From positions 62,001-126,000 of the forward strand of contig NZ_JBKFEY010000003.1 of the NCBI RefSeq assembly GCF_046507575.1: a DNA stretch of 64,000 nt, read 5' to 3'. Position 1 is the stretch's first letter. Each line of letters opens with the position of its first letter. Origin of the DNA: Pontitalea aquivivens (GTDB lineage: Bacteria; Pseudomonadota; Alphaproteobacteria; Rhodobacterales; Rhodobacteraceae). Below are positions 53,238-62,040 of the stretch, one piece after another. The translations under genes and the position numbers were made by a program. The notes under the pieces are model-generated. The model did not search any database, was not told the DNA's origin, and saw nothing but the letters and a program-made list of their open reading frames with translations.

Positions 53238-53264
53238 AAAAGGCGCGCCCCCGGCGCGCCTTTT
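53238..53264. terminator. Bidirectional intrinsic terminator between pepF and pgeF
   Basis: AAAAGGCGCGCC and GGCGCGCCTTTT form a perfect 12-bp inverted repeat with a 3-base loop. The stem is GC-rich, with a T-run on each strand, so it serves both convergent genes. Confidence 0.88.
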
Positions 53265-53285
53265 TCATGTCCCGCTCTGTCGTGC

Positions 53286-54047
53286 CTAAAGGCCGATGGC
53301 CGAAATCAGGCGGCCATAATCGGCCTCGCCCGCATGGGTGGTACGGCGATAGGAATAGAACCGGCCGGGATCGGAATAGGTGCAATGGCGCGTCCATTCG
53401 GCATGGCCGACCCCGGCCTGCCGCAGCCGGTGCAGCCCAAAGGCCGGCAGGTCGAACATCGGCTTGCCCCCCGGCCCGCCGGAAAAGAAACGCCCGTAGC
53501 CTTCGTCCTCGACAAGGAAGGTTTCCATGAAATCATGCCCAACCTCATAGGCGCGCTGCGAGATGCAGGGGCCGATCACGGCGGTGATGCGGGCACGGTC
53601 CGCGCCCAGCGCCACCATTGCGTCCACCGTCGCCTCCAGAACCCCATCCAGCGCGCCGCGCCAGCCCGCATGCGCAGCACCGATCACGCCGGCCTGCGCA
53701 TCGGCGAACAGCACCGGCTGGCAATCCGCCGACAGCACCGTCAGCACCAGACCGGGCGTGGCGCTGACCATCGCATCGGCCCGCACCGGGGCATCGGGCG
53801 GCGCGGTGACGGTGACAACATCGGCGGAATGGACCTGGTGCAGACCGATCAGCGCCGCGGTGGGGACGGCCATCGCCTCGGCCACGCGGGCACGGTTCAT
53901 CTGCACCGCCTGGGCCTGATCGGATGATCCCTGCCCGCAGTTCAGCCCCGCGAACACCCCCGACGACACCCCGCCCTTGCGGGTGAAAAACCCGTGGCGA
54001 AGGCCGCGCAGGGCCGGCGAGGTCAGGATTTCCAGCGAAGTGGTCAT
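53286..54047 (-). CDS. pgeF: Peptidoglycan editing factor PgeF (YfiH/laccase-domain)
   Basis: This 253-residue protein of the YfiH family has the zinc ligands in LHQVHSADV, SADCQPVLF and AAHAGWRGALDG, plus HGFFTRKGGVSSG at the N-terminus. Members have been described as peptidoglycan editing factors and as purine nucleoside-cleaving enzymes. It ends the lgt operon, three bases after the methyltransferase gene, which fits an envelope role. Confidence 0.9.
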   Translation of the reverse strand: MTTSLEILTSPALRGLRHGFFTRKGGVSSGVFAGLNCGQGSSDQAQAVQMNRARVAEAMAVPTAALIGLHQVHSADVVTVTAPPDAPVRADAMVSATPGLVLTVLSADCQPVLFADAQAGVIGAAHAGWRGALDGVLEATVDAMVALGADRARITAVIGPCISQRAYEVGHDFMETFLVEDEGYGRFFSGGPGGKPMFDLPAFGLHRLRQAGVGHAEWTRHCTYSDPGRFYSYRRTTHAGEADYGRLISAIGL

Positions 54048-54050
54048 GGG

Positions 54051-55127
54051 TCAGGCACCGTCGAAGCCCGGCGGAAGGGGCATGTTGCGGGGATGGATGG
54101 CAAGGCTTTGGAACAGGTTTCCCATTTCCGCAGGATGGGTCAAGCGGCGATGCGCGGCAATGTGGCTGTCCAGCGCCGCCCCGGTCAGCCGCGCGGCCAA
54201 TGCCTGCGCCCGCGCGGTGATGCCCAGCCGTTCCAGCAGCACCCCCTGCGCGGTCATGCCCGAAACCGCCACCCCGGCGGCACGGGCGGCGGCGGCCAGC
54301 GGTTCGAAATCGACATGCGCCGTCAGATCGGCCTCGCCCGGGTGGGCATAGGGGCTTTCGGGGCGATGGCCGCGCAGCGCCTGAAAGGTATCGCCCAGCG
54401 AATGCCAATGGCCATAGTCGACCACGATCGCCACCCCGCCCTGCGCGGCGATTCGGGCCGCTATCGCCGCCACGATCGGCGCGGCGGCGGGGCAGGTTTC
54501 GACCACCGCCCCCTCGGCCGTGTCCGTCAGCCGATGCGCCAGATCCGCCACCGGATGGGCGGGCGACAGGCCCGGCTGCAGCGCGCCATCGGGCGACAGG
54601 CCGACATGGCGTTCGCACCAGCCCGCGCCCTGGCGCTGAAACTGGCGGATCGGCAGGGCATCGAAAAATTCGTTGGCCAGCAGGAACAAGGGCAGGTCGG
54701 GCAGCGTGTCCACGCTGTCGTGCCAGCTGACCGCGTGGCCGCGAAGCGTTGCGCGCTGCACGTCGCGCAGGGTGGCGGATGCCTCAACCAGATGCACGCG
54801 GGCCGCTGCCGCCATGCCCGGAACGGCGGTGATCGCGCGCAGCACATCGGCCATCAACGTGCCCCGGCCGGGGCCAAGCTCGGCCAGGGCAAAGGGATCG
54901 GGGCGGCCCTGATCCAGCCAGACCTGCGCCAGACACAGGCCCAGCATTTCACCGAACATCTGCGAGATTTCGGGCGCGGTGGTGAAATCGCCCGCCGCCC
55001 CAAAGGGATCGCGGGTGGCGTAATAGCCGTGGCGCGGATGCAGCAGGCATTCGGCCATGTAGTGATCCAGCCGCATCGGCCCGCTTGCGGCGATGCGGCG
55101 CGCCAGGATCGCCGCAAGCGGCGTCAT
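54051..55127 (-). CDS. SAM-dependent methyltransferase, MidA/NDUFAF7 family
   Basis: This 358-residue protein has the MidA family pattern: MRLDHYMAECLLHPRHGYYA, GAAGDFTTAPEISQMFGEML, ELGPGRGTLMADVLRA (SAM site) and LANEFFDALPI. In mitochondria the homologue methylates an arginine of a complex I subunit. The bacterial target is inferred to be NuoD-like but is not shown here. It overlaps lgt by four bases. Confidence 0.9.
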   Translation of the reverse strand: MTPLAAILARRIAASGPMRLDHYMAECLLHPRHGYYATRDPFGAAGDFTTAPEISQMFGEMLGLCLAQVWLDQGRPDPFALAELGPGRGTLMADVLRAITAVPGMAAAARVHLVEASATLRDVQRATLRGHAVSWHDSVDTLPDLPLFLLANEFFDALPIRQFQRQGAGWCERHVGLSPDGALQPGLSPAHPVADLAHRLTDTAEGAVVETCPAAAPIVAAIAARIAAQGGVAIVVDYGHWHSLGDTFQALRGHRPESPYAHPGEADLTAHVDFEPLAAAARAAGVAVSGMTAQGVLLERLGITARAQALAARLTGAALDSHIAAHRRLTHPAEMGNLFQSLAIHPRNMPLPPGFDGA

Positions 55128-56002
55128 GCCGCCACGCGCGGCCGCGCCAGCGCGCGGGCCATGAAGGCCAGGCCGATCACGATCATCGGCAGCGACAGCA
55201 ACTGTCCCATCGACAGGCCAAAGCCGCCGAACTGGATGGCATGGCCCAGAGGATTGTCGGGCGTGATGAATTGCGCATCGGCCTGACGGAACAGCTCAAC
55301 AAAGAAGCGCGCGGCGCCATATCCCGCCAGAAACACCCCCAGCAGCAGGCCCGGCCGGCGCAGGCCGCCGCGCGACATGCACAGCCACAGCACCGCGCCC
55401 AGCAAAAGCCCTTCCAGCCCCGCCTCATACAGCTGCGAGGGATGGCGCGCGCAGGGGCCCATGGCACCCGGGCAATCCTGCGCCGCCGCACCGGGAAAGA
55501 TCACGCCCCAGGGCGCCCCGGTCGGGCGGCCCCACAACTCGGCATTGATGAAATTGGCAATCCGGCCAAAAAACAGGCCCACGGGCGCGGCCAGCGCGAA
55601 GGCATCGGCCACTGGCAGGGCCGCGATCGCGTTGCGGCGGCAGAACCACCAGGCGGCGGCCACGACGCCCAGAAAACCGCCGTGAAAGGACATGCCGCCC
55701 TGCCAGACCTTCACGATCTCAACCGGGTTGGCCAGGTAATAGCCCGGCTGGTAGAACAGCACGAAACCCAGCCGCCCGCCGATCACCACGCCAAGGATCA
55801 CCGCGGTCAGCAGATCCTCGACCCGTGCGGGCGCCATCGGCGCCTGCCCACCCCACAGCGCAGGACGCTTCATCAGCCCCACGATGATCCGCCAGCCCAG
55901 GATCAGGCCCGCGATATAGGCCAGCGCATACCAGCGCAGCGGCAGATCCAGCACCGGGATGACAAGGGCATTCGGGTCGATTTCGGGAAAGGGTATGGCC
56001 AT
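55124..56002 (-). CDS. lgt: Prolipoprotein diacylglyceryl transferase Lgt
   Basis: Lgt transfers diacylglycerol to the lipobox cysteine of prolipoproteins in the inner membrane. The 292-residue protein has about seven membrane segments, the HGGFLGVVAA motif with the catalytic His region, and the signature GLFFGRIANFINAELWGRPT (Ala in place of the usual Gly after GRI). AGGACCCC precedes the ATG at 56000-56002. It heads an operon with the methyltransferase and pgeF. Confidence 0.95.
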   Translation of the reverse strand: MAIPFPEIDPNALVIPVLDLPLRWYALAYIAGLILGWRIIVGLMKRPALWGGQAPMAPARVEDLLTAVILGVVIGGRLGFVLFYQPGYYLANPVEIVKVWQGGMSFHGGFLGVVAAAWWFCRRNAIAALPVADAFALAAPVGLFFGRIANFINAELWGRPTGAPWGVIFPGAAAQDCPGAMGPCARHPSQLYEAGLEGLLLGAVLWLCMSRGGLRRPGLLLGVFLAGYGAARFFVELFRQADAQFITPDNPLGHAIQFGGFGLSMGQLLSLPMIVIGLAFMARALARPRVAA

Positions 56003-56112
56003 GGGGTCCTCTGCGATCGGGCGGAGAAAGCCCCGCCCCCGCGGCGAAGTCAACCTTGAGCTTTCCGCCCGCCCCGCCCATATAGGGCAAAACCCCGTGA
56101 GCGGAGGAAGCC

Positions 56113-56403
56113 ATGCAGACGCCCAACAAGTTCTTCGACGAAATGTCCCGCCTGATGACCAGTGCCATGGGCGTGGCGCAGGGCGCCCGGACCGAGGCCG
56201 AGACGGCGATGAAATCCTGGATGGACCGCTGGCTGGCCGAGCGCGACTTTGTCACCCGCGAGGAATTTGATGCCGTGCGCGCCATGGCGCAAAAGGCGCG
56301 TGAGGAGAATGAGGCGCTGAAGGCACGGCTGGACGCGCTTGAGGCTGCCGCCGCACCGGCCGCAAAGCCCGCACGGGGCCGCGCGAAGAAGGCGGACGGC
56401 TGA
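56113..56403 (+). CDS. ubiK: Ubiquinone biosynthesis accessory factor UbiK (BMFP domain)
   Basis: This 96-residue protein has the BMFP pattern: FFDEMSRLMTSAMGVAQGA, WLAERDFVTREEFDAVRAMA, then a coiled coil (EENEALKARLDALEA) and a basic Ala/Lys tail. UbiK helps the ubiquinone assembly complex and binds membranes as a trimer. AGGAAG precedes the ATG. A dispersed repeat follows the stop. Confidence 0.88.
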   Translation: MQTPNKFFDEMSRLMTSAMGVAQGARTEAETAMKSWMDRWLAERDFVTREEFDAVRAMAQKAREENEALKARLDALEAAAAPAAKPARGRAKKADG

Positions 56404-56444
56404 TCCCGCCCCGGCCGGTCGCGCGCGGTTGGTACGGAAGCCTC

Positions 56445-56473
56445 CGGCGGGGATATTTGGACAAAGCCGAAGG
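56445..56473 (+). repeat. Interspersed ATATTT-core repeat, copy 8
   Basis: CGGCGGGGATATTTGGACAA followed by AGCCGAAG fills the gap between the convergent ubiK and DUF6476 stops. Its core is identical to copies 1, 2 and 6. The flanking GC hairpin is degenerate here. Confidence 0.78.
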
Positions 56474-56480
56474 GGCACGG

Positions 56481-56804
56481 TCAGTTCAGGGTCAGGCTTT
56501 GGCGCAACTCTCCCTTGGGCGTGTAGATCAGGACCATGCCCTGATCGGTCAGCACGATCAGGTGATCGCGTGCGAAGGTGACGGATTGCGGCTGCGCGCC
56601 ATCGGGCAGGGTGATCGCGGCGGGCAGTTCCGGCAAGGGGGCTGCGCCCGGCAAGCGGATGACAAGCAGCGCGATGATCGCTACAAGACCGGCGATCATC
56701 GTGGCGGTCAGCGTCGTCACCAGGATCTTGAGAAAGCGGACCTCGGGCAAGGGCGCCTCGGGCGGCGGGGCTTGGGGGCCATCGGAAGGCATCATGTCGG
56801 ACAT
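56481..56804 (-). CDS. DUF6476 family membrane protein
   Basis: This 107-residue protein has a Pro-rich N-terminus, one membrane segment (LTATMIAGLVAIIALLVIRL, residues ~31-50) and a short C-terminal domain (TFARDHLIVLTDQGMVLIYT) facing the periplasm. It matches DUF6476, found beside rluD in Rhodobacterales; no function is known. Three in-frame ATGs (56804, 56795, 56792) are possible and none has a clear ribosome site. With the first, it overlaps the divergent rluD start by 11 bp. Confidence 0.78.
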   Translation of the reverse strand: MSDMMPSDGPQAPPPEAPLPEVRFLKILVTTLTATMIAGLVAIIALLVIRLPGAAPLPELPAAITLPDGAQPQSVTFARDHLIVLTDQGMVLIYTPKGELRQSLTLN

Positions 56805-57828
56805 TGAACAGCGTATCCTGCGGGTGGTGATGGGCGAGGCCCCGGCCGAACGTCTTGATAAGGCGCTTGCAGCCGAAGTGCCAGAGCAAGCCGCCCTGTC
56901 ACGTTCACGCCTGGCGCGGCTGATTGCCGAAGGCGCGGTCACGCGCGATGGCGTGGCGGTGACCGACCAGAAAGCAAGGGTCAGCCCCGGCGAGGTCTAT
57001 GAGATTGCACTGGACCCCGCCCGCCCGGTGGAAACCGAGGCCCAGGACATCCCCCTGACCGTGCTGTGGGAGGATGAGGATCTGATCGTCATCAACAAGC
57101 CCGCGGGGATGGTGGTGCATCCGGCCCCCGGATCGGCCGATGGCACGCTGGTCAATGCGCTTCTGCACCATTTCGGCGGGCGGCTGTCGGGCGTGGGCGG
57201 CGAGGCGCGCCCGGGCATCGTGCACCGGATCGACAAGGACACATCGGGCCTTCTGGTGGTGGCGAAATCCGACCGGGCGCATCATGGCCTTGCCGCGCAG
57301 TTCGAAAAGCATACGGTGCACCGCCACTATATGGCCGTGGTCCACGGCCTGCCTGACGCCGCCGATCCGCGCCTGCGGGGCACCCGCGGGGTCAGCTTCG
57401 AGGCGGGAAATGTGCTGAAAATCACCTCGCATCTGGCGCGGCACAAGACCGACAGGCAGCGCCAGGCGGTGCTGTTCGAAGGTGGGCGCCATGCGGTAAC
57501 CCGCGCGCGCGTGGTGGAGGCTTTTGGCACCCCACCCGTTGCGGCATTGCTGGATTGCTGGCTGGAGACGGGCCGCACGCATCAGATCCGGGTGCATCTG
57601 GCCCATGCCGGCCACGGGCTGATCGGTGATCCGACCTATGGGGGGCGGCGAAAACTGCCCGCAAAGGCGGTGGGAGAGACCGCCGTGGCCACGGCCGCGA
57701 CCTTTGCGCGGCAGGCGCTTCACGCGGCGACCCTGGGCTTTGTGCATCCGGTCAGCGGCGAGGAGATGTCCTTTGCCTCGCCACTTCCGGCCGACATGCG
57801 GGCGCTGTTGGCCGCGCTGCGGGGTTGA
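56794..57828 (+). CDS. rluD: 23S rRNA pseudouridine synthase RluD-type
   Basis: RluD makes pseudouridines 1911, 1915 and 1917 in helix 69 of 23S rRNA. The 344-residue protein has an N-terminal S4 domain (RLDKALAAEVPEQAALSRSR) and the catalytic motif GIVHRIDKDTSGLLVVAKSD with the active Asp near residue 147, then CWLETGRTHQIRVHLAHAGH. GGAAGG precedes the ATG at 56794. It is divergent from the DUF6476 gene and followed by rpoH. Confidence 0.93.
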   Translation: MSDIEQRILRVVMGEAPAERLDKALAAEVPEQAALSRSRLARLIAEGAVTRDGVAVTDQKARVSPGEVYEIALDPARPVETEAQDIPLTVLWEDEDLIVINKPAGMVVHPAPGSADGTLVNALLHHFGGRLSGVGGEARPGIVHRIDKDTSGLLVVAKSDRAHHGLAAQFEKHTVHRHYMAVVHGLPDAADPRLRGTRGVSFEAGNVLKITSHLARHKTDRQRQAVLFEGGRHAVTRARVVEAFGTPPVAALLDCWLETGRTHQIRVHLAHAGHGLIGDPTYGGRRKLPAKAVGETAVATAATFARQALHAATLGFVHPVSGEEMSFASPLPADMRALLAALRG

Positions 57829-58004
57829 CAAGCGCGTGAACCAAACGGTTCAGTTGTTGCACCGCGCCGGAAACCCTTTCATCCTGCGTTAAAGAATACA
57901 TGCTAACCACCCGCCGGAACCGCAAGCCACCCGGCGCGTTGTCCTTGAACCGGATGCATCGGACCCCCATGCAAGCCGGTCTTGAGGAGGGAGAAGAGAC
58001 GCTG

Positions 58005-58904
58005 ATGACCAGCTATGCCAACCTGCCCGCGCCCAGCCCCGAACAGGGGCTGAACCGTTATCTGCAGGAAATCCGGAAGTTTCCCCTTCTGGAGCCGGAA
58101 GAGGAATACATGCTCGCCAAGGCCTGGGTCGACCACCAGGACCCCCAGGCAGCGCATCGGCTTGTGACCTCGCATCTGCGACTGGCGGCAAAGATCGCGA
58201 TGGGCTATCGCGGCTACGGGCTGCCACAGGCCGAGGTTATTTCCGAGGCGAATGTGGGACTGATGCAGGCGGTGAAACGCTTTGACCCGGAAAAGGGCTT
58301 CCGGCTGGCCACTTATGCGATGTGGTGGATCCGCGCCGCGATCCAGGAATATATCCTGCGGTCCTGGAGCCTGGTGAAACTGGGTACCACCTCGGCACAA
58401 AAAAAATTGTTCTTCAACCTGCGCAAGGCGAAATCGAAAATCGGCGCACTGGAGGAAGGCGATCTGCGTCCCGAAAACGTGGCCCAGATCGCGCGTGATC
58501 TGAGCGTGACCGAAGATGAGGTCATCGCGATGAACCGGCGAATGTCGGGGGGCGATGCCTCGCTGAACGCGCAGATCGGGTCGGCCGATGGCGATTCGTC
58601 GGCACAATGGCAGGACTGGCTGGAAGACGAAGATGCCAACCAGGCCGAGGCCTATGCCGAAGCTGATGAACTGCAGACCCGGCGGGCCATGCTGGTAGCG
58701 GCAATGGATGTGCTGAACGAACGTGAACGCGACATCCTGATGCAGCGCCGGCTGCGCGACGAACCAGTCACGCTTGAAGAGCTGTCCGCGCAATATGATG
58801 TCAGCCGCGAACGTATCCGCCAGATCGAGGTGCGCGCCTTCGAAAAGTTGCAGGGCAGGATGCGCGTTCTGGCGCGCGAAAAGGGCATGGTGATCCCGGC
58901 CTGA
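58005..58904 (+). CDS. rpoH: Heat-shock sigma factor RpoH
   Basis: RpoH directs RNA polymerase to heat-shock and oxidative-stress promoters. The 299-residue protein has sigma region 2 (ISEANVGLMQAVKRFDPEKG, FRLATYAMWWIRAAIQEYIL), the RpoH box (AQKKLFFNLRKAKSKI) that distinguishes it from other sigma-70 proteins, and region 4.2 (LSAQYDVSRERIRQIEVRAF). Rhodobacter carries two RpoH paralogs; this one resembles RpoHI. The ATG at 58005 lies after GAGGAGGGAG. An earlier in-frame ATG at 57969 lacks a ribosome site. Confidence 0.95.
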   Translation: MTSYANLPAPSPEQGLNRYLQEIRKFPLLEPEEEYMLAKAWVDHQDPQAAHRLVTSHLRLAAKIAMGYRGYGLPQAEVISEANVGLMQAVKRFDPEKGFRLATYAMWWIRAAIQEYILRSWSLVKLGTTSAQKKLFFNLRKAKSKIGALEEGDLRPENVAQIARDLSVTEDEVIAMNRRMSGGDASLNAQIGSADGDSSAQWQDWLEDEDANQAEAYAEADELQTRRAMLVAAMDVLNERERDILMQRRLRDEPVTLEELSAQYDVSRERIRQIEVRAFEKLQGRMRVLAREKGMVIPA

Positions 58905-58942
58905 TCGGTGCAATGACCTCGGCGTTGGGTAAATTCCGGGGC

Positions 58943-58970
58943 GTCTTCTTCTTGGCAAAAATACTCCCGC
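58943..58970 (-). repeat. Interspersed ATATTT-core repeat, copy 9
   Basis: On the minus strand this reads GCGGGAGTATTTTTGCCAAG followed by AAGAAG, with a CCGGCGCAGCGCCGG hairpin on its far side (58984-58998). It sits just past the rpoH stop and faces copy 10 in the same convergent gap. Confidence 0.75.
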
Positions 58971-59029
58971 GCGGAGCGCAAACCCGGCGCTGCGCCGGAT
59001 CAAGGGGCAAAAGCGGGGCTCTGCCCCGC

Positions 59030-59059
59030 ACCCCGGGATATTTCTGCAAAACCGAAGGG
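59030..59059 (+). repeat. Interspersed ATATTT-core repeat, copy 10
   Basis: ACCCCGGGATATTTCTGCAA followed by AACCGAAG is preceded by GCGGGGCTCTGCCCCGC (59013-59029). Together with copy 9 it fills the 231-bp gap between the rpoH and Lrp-regulator stops, each copy with its own GC hairpin, the two hairpins adjacent in the middle. Confidence 0.75.
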
Positions 59060-59135
59060 GGCGCAGGTGCGGGACCCCGGGGCGCAAAGCCCCGCAGCCG
59101 GGGGCCCCTCGACGGGGCACGCGGCTGCCCGTGGA

Positions 59136-59636
59136 TCAGGCGAGGCGCGCGATCCGTTCTTCCAGCACGTCAAAAGGCACGCCGGGATCGTCCTTGGCGC
59201 AGCGGATCACCAGGCTGGTCTTGACGCTGGCCACATTCTCGGCCGCCGTCAGTGCCCCGGTCAGGAATGACTGGAAGGTTGACAGGTCCGGGGCCACGCA
59301 TTTCAGCACGAAGTCGATTTCGCCGTTGAGCATGTGGCATTCACGCACCAGCGGCCAGGCGCGGCAGCGGGCCTCAAAGGCGGCCAGATCGGCCTCGGCC
59401 TGGCTGTGCAGGCGTACCATGGCGAAGACCTGCACCTCAAAGCCCAGCTCGCGCGGGTTCACATCGGCATGATAGCCCCGGATAAAGCCCGCCTCTTCCA
59501 GCGTGCGCACACGCCGCAGGCAGGGCGGCGCGGAAATGCCGACGCGCTTGGCCAGTTCGACATTCGTCATCCGGCCATCGGCCTGCAGCTCGGCCAGGAT
59601 CTTGCGGTCGATCTCGTCAAGCTTGTTGCTGGCCAT
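59136..59636 (-). CDS. Lrp/AsnC family transcriptional regulator
   Basis: This 166-residue regulator has an N-terminal winged HTH (LDEIDRKILAELQADGRMTN, then VELAKRVGISAPPCLRRVRT) and a C-terminal ligand-binding RAM domain (VFAMVRLHSQAEADLAAFEA, ECHMLNGEIDFVLKCVAPDL). Lrp-type proteins sense amino acids. It is divergent from trxB, an arrangement common in alphaproteobacteria, so it may influence trxB or itself. CCGGAGGAT-type sequence precedes the ATG. Confidence 0.92.
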   Translation of the reverse strand: MASNKLDEIDRKILAELQADGRMTNVELAKRVGISAPPCLRRVRTLEEAGFIRGYHADVNPRELGFEVQVFAMVRLHSQAEADLAAFEARCRAWPLVRECHMLNGEIDFVLKCVAPDLSTFQSFLTGALTAAENVASVKTSLVIRCAKDDPGVPFDVLEERIARLA

Positions 59637-59819
59637 TCTATCCTCCGGAATTTTGCGGGAACTTATCTGTCCGACCGGGAATGCGCAATATTATTTCGCC
59701 GGATGGCGCAGCACCGCAACGCAAGGCCCGGGGCACGGGCCGGGCCGAACCGGCCGATCGGGGCTTTTCCCGCCCTGCCCCGGGCCTTATATCCTTGGCC
59801 GACACAGAAGGAGGCAGAG

Positions 59820-60761
59820 ATGGCCGAGACGAAGAAGACGAAGGTGCTGATCATCGGGTCGGGTCCCGCGGGCTATACGGCCGCGGTCTATTCGGCACGC
59901 GCCATGCTGCAACCGGTGCTTGTGCAGGGCATTCAGCCCGGCGGTCAGCTGACCATCACCACCGAGGTTGAGAACTGGCCCGGAGAGACCCATGTGCAGG
60001 GACCTGACCTGATGGTGAAAATGGAGGAACACGCCCGCGCCATGGGGGCCGAGATCGTGGGCGATCACATTTCAAGCCTTGATCTGTCGCGTCGTCCCTT
60101 CGTGGCCCAGGGGGATTCGGGCACGCGCTATGAGGCGGAGGCGGTAATCCTGGCCACCGGGGCGCAGGCAAAATGGATCGGCCTGCCGTCGGAGGAGAAG
60201 TTCAAGGGCTTCGGCGTTTCGGCCTGTGCGACCTGCGACGGGTTCTTCTACCGCGGCCGCGAGGTGGTGGTGATCGGCGGTGGCAACACGGCCGTGGAAG
60301 AGGCGCTGTTCCTGACCAATTTCGCCACCAGGGTTACGCTGATCCACCGCCGCGACACGCTGCGCGCCGAAAAGATCATGCAGGACCGCCTGTTCAAGAA
60401 CCCCAAAGTCGAGGTGTTGTGGAACCACACCGTGGAAGAGGTGATTGGAACCGAGGCGCCGCTGGGGGTAACCGGCGTGCGCGCGCGTCATGTCGGCACC
60501 GGCGCCGAAACCGTCGTGCCCTGCGATGGCTTCTTCGTGGCGATCGGGCATGCCCCCGCCTCGGAGCTGGTCAAGGACCAGCTGGAGCTGCACAACGGCG
60601 GCTATGTGAAGGTTGAACCCGGATCGACCCGTACCTCGGTCCCCGGGGTCTTCGCTGCGGGTGATCTGACCGACCATGTCTACCGTCAGGCCGTGACCAG
60701 CGCCGGCATGGGGTGCATGGCCGCGCTGGATGCCGAACGGTTCCTGGCGGGCGAAGGCTGA
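59820..60761 (+). CDS. trxB: Thioredoxin reductase
   Basis: TrxB is an FAD enzyme that reduces thioredoxin with NADPH. The 313-residue protein has the FAD motif VLIIGSGPAGYTAAVYSARA, the redox disulfide in VSACATCDGFFYRG near residue 138, the NADPH motif VVIGGGNTAVEEAL and the C-terminal GVFAAGDLTDHVYRQAVTSA. AAGGAGGCAG precedes the ATG at 59820, which decides it over a much longer frame. Confidence 0.96.
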   Translation: MAETKKTKVLIIGSGPAGYTAAVYSARAMLQPVLVQGIQPGGQLTITTEVENWPGETHVQGPDLMVKMEEHARAMGAEIVGDHISSLDLSRRPFVAQGDSGTRYEAEAVILATGAQAKWIGLPSEEKFKGFGVSACATCDGFFYRGREVVVIGGGNTAVEEALFLTNFATRVTLIHRRDTLRAEKIMQDRLFKNPKVEVLWNHTVEEVIGTEAPLGVTGVRARHVGTGAETVVPCDGFFVAIGHAPASELVKDQLELHNGGYVKVEPGSTRTSVPGVFAAGDLTDHVYRQAVTSAGMGCMAALDAERFLAGEG

Positions 60762-60768
60762 TCCTGGC

Positions 60769-60804
60769 CCGGGCCGGTTCGCGCGCCGAATCGGCCCGGT
60801 ATTT
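60769..60804 (+). terminator. Terminator after trxB
   Basis: CCGGGCCGGTTCG and CGAATCGGCCCGG form a 13-bp stem with one G-T pair and a 5-base loop, starting seven bases past the trxB stop and followed by TATTTCC. The stem is strong but the T-run is short. Confidence 0.6.
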
Positions 60805-60863
60805 CCGGTTTGTTCACGTCTGTTGCGTATCCCTGCCAGAACTGGTTGCGGAGCATGATAGAG

Positions 60864-61898
60864 ATGACCGACACGGAAAGCTGGCTTTGGTATTCGGGCA
60901 ATACGCTTTGGCCCGGATTCTCGTTGAATTTGCAGGACAATCTTGGTGCGAACGGAAATGGCCTGTCCGTTGACCCCAGGGCCTATACCTCCAGCATCCA
61001 TCGCGATGCCAATGATGACGGCATCATCCATGACGCCGATGCCGATGACGGTGCCGAAAGCATCGCAACCGAGGACCGCGTGATCATCGGCGACGTTGAA
61101 AAGACCGTCCTGGAAGTCGCGCAATATCCTGGCAGCACGATTGTGATCGATGGCACGACCTATTCGGATGCGCGCATGGGCGTGGTGTTGTTCACCGATG
61201 GCACATATGCGGTGCGCTTGCTGGACAGCAGCATCCCCGTTGGTGCCAAGTATACCAAGGTCAGCCAGATCACGCTTGGTACCTTTGACGGGGTCGAATA
61301 CAGTGGCTTCTATGTGGCCACGTTCGACACACCCTTCGTCTGCTTTACCGCGGGCACGCCGATCGACACGGCGCGGGGGCCGGTCCCGATCGAACGGCTG
61401 CGCCCGGGGGACCTGGTGGCGACGCTGGATAACGGGCTGCAACCCCTGCGCTGGATCGGCATGCGGCGGGTCCGTGGCGACGGGATTCATGCCCCGGTGC
61501 TGATCCGCGCGGGCGCGTTCGACAATGGAACCGATATCCGGTTGTCACCGCAGCACCGTGTGCTGGTGTCGGGCTGGCGGGCGGAATTGGGGTGTGGCAC
61601 ACCCGAGGTTCTGGTGGCGGCCAAGGATCTGGTGAACGGGTCCGATGTTGTGCGGGCCCCGTGCGACTGGGTCACCTATGTCCATATCCTGTTCGAGCGG
61701 CACGAAATCGTCGCCTCTGACGGGTTGCTGAGCGAAAGCTTCCATCCCGGCCCCCATGCTGCAACGCTGATGGATGAAGTCACCGGCGCCGAGGTTCTGG
61801 CGCTGTTCCCGGAACTGGGCCCGGGGTTTCAGGGCGGCGGCCCAACGGCGCGGATGTGCGCAACCGGCAAAGAGGCCCAGGCGATGATGTCGGCCTGA
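60864..61898 (+). CDS. Hint domain protein
   Basis: This 344-residue protein has a C-terminal Hint (Hint_2) domain starting at CFTAGTPIDTARGPVPIERL near residue 160, followed by RPGDLVATLDNGLQPLRWIG and LSPQHRVLVSG. It lacks the terminal HN and +1 nucleophile of splicing inteins. The N-terminal ~155 residues include an acidic DANDDGIIHDADADDG stretch that could bind calcium. Such proteins are frequent in Rhodobacterales and their function is unknown; self-cleavage is possible. The start at 60864 (MTDTESWLWYSG) is favoured by Shine-Dalgarno spacing over 60855. Confidence 0.85.
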   Translation: MTDTESWLWYSGNTLWPGFSLNLQDNLGANGNGLSVDPRAYTSSIHRDANDDGIIHDADADDGAESIATEDRVIIGDVEKTVLEVAQYPGSTIVIDGTTYSDARMGVVLFTDGTYAVRLLDSSIPVGAKYTKVSQITLGTFDGVEYSGFYVATFDTPFVCFTAGTPIDTARGPVPIERLRPGDLVATLDNGLQPLRWIGMRRVRGDGIHAPVLIRAGAFDNGTDIRLSPQHRVLVSGWRAELGCGTPEVLVAAKDLVNGSDVVRAPCDWVTYVHILFERHEIVASDGLLSESFHPGPHAATLMDEVTGAEVLALFPELGPGFQGGGPTARMCATGKEAQAMMSA

Positions 61899-62040
61899 TC
61901 GCGGGCAAGGGCGCGCACCGGGCAAAAGCGGGGGCACAATGATGCGCAGGACGGATCACCCGGTCAGAAAGGATCAGATCGGGGGCCTTGCCCTGGGGGG
62001 CGCAACCGATTGGATCGCCCCCGACAACCGCCGCCCCCAC

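Noticed and set aside
57862..57896. EcfG-type general stress promoter (GGAAAC...CGTT) before rpoH
   Set aside because: The two words are separated by only about 12 bases, whereas EcfG promoters need roughly 18-19, so the match is not credible.
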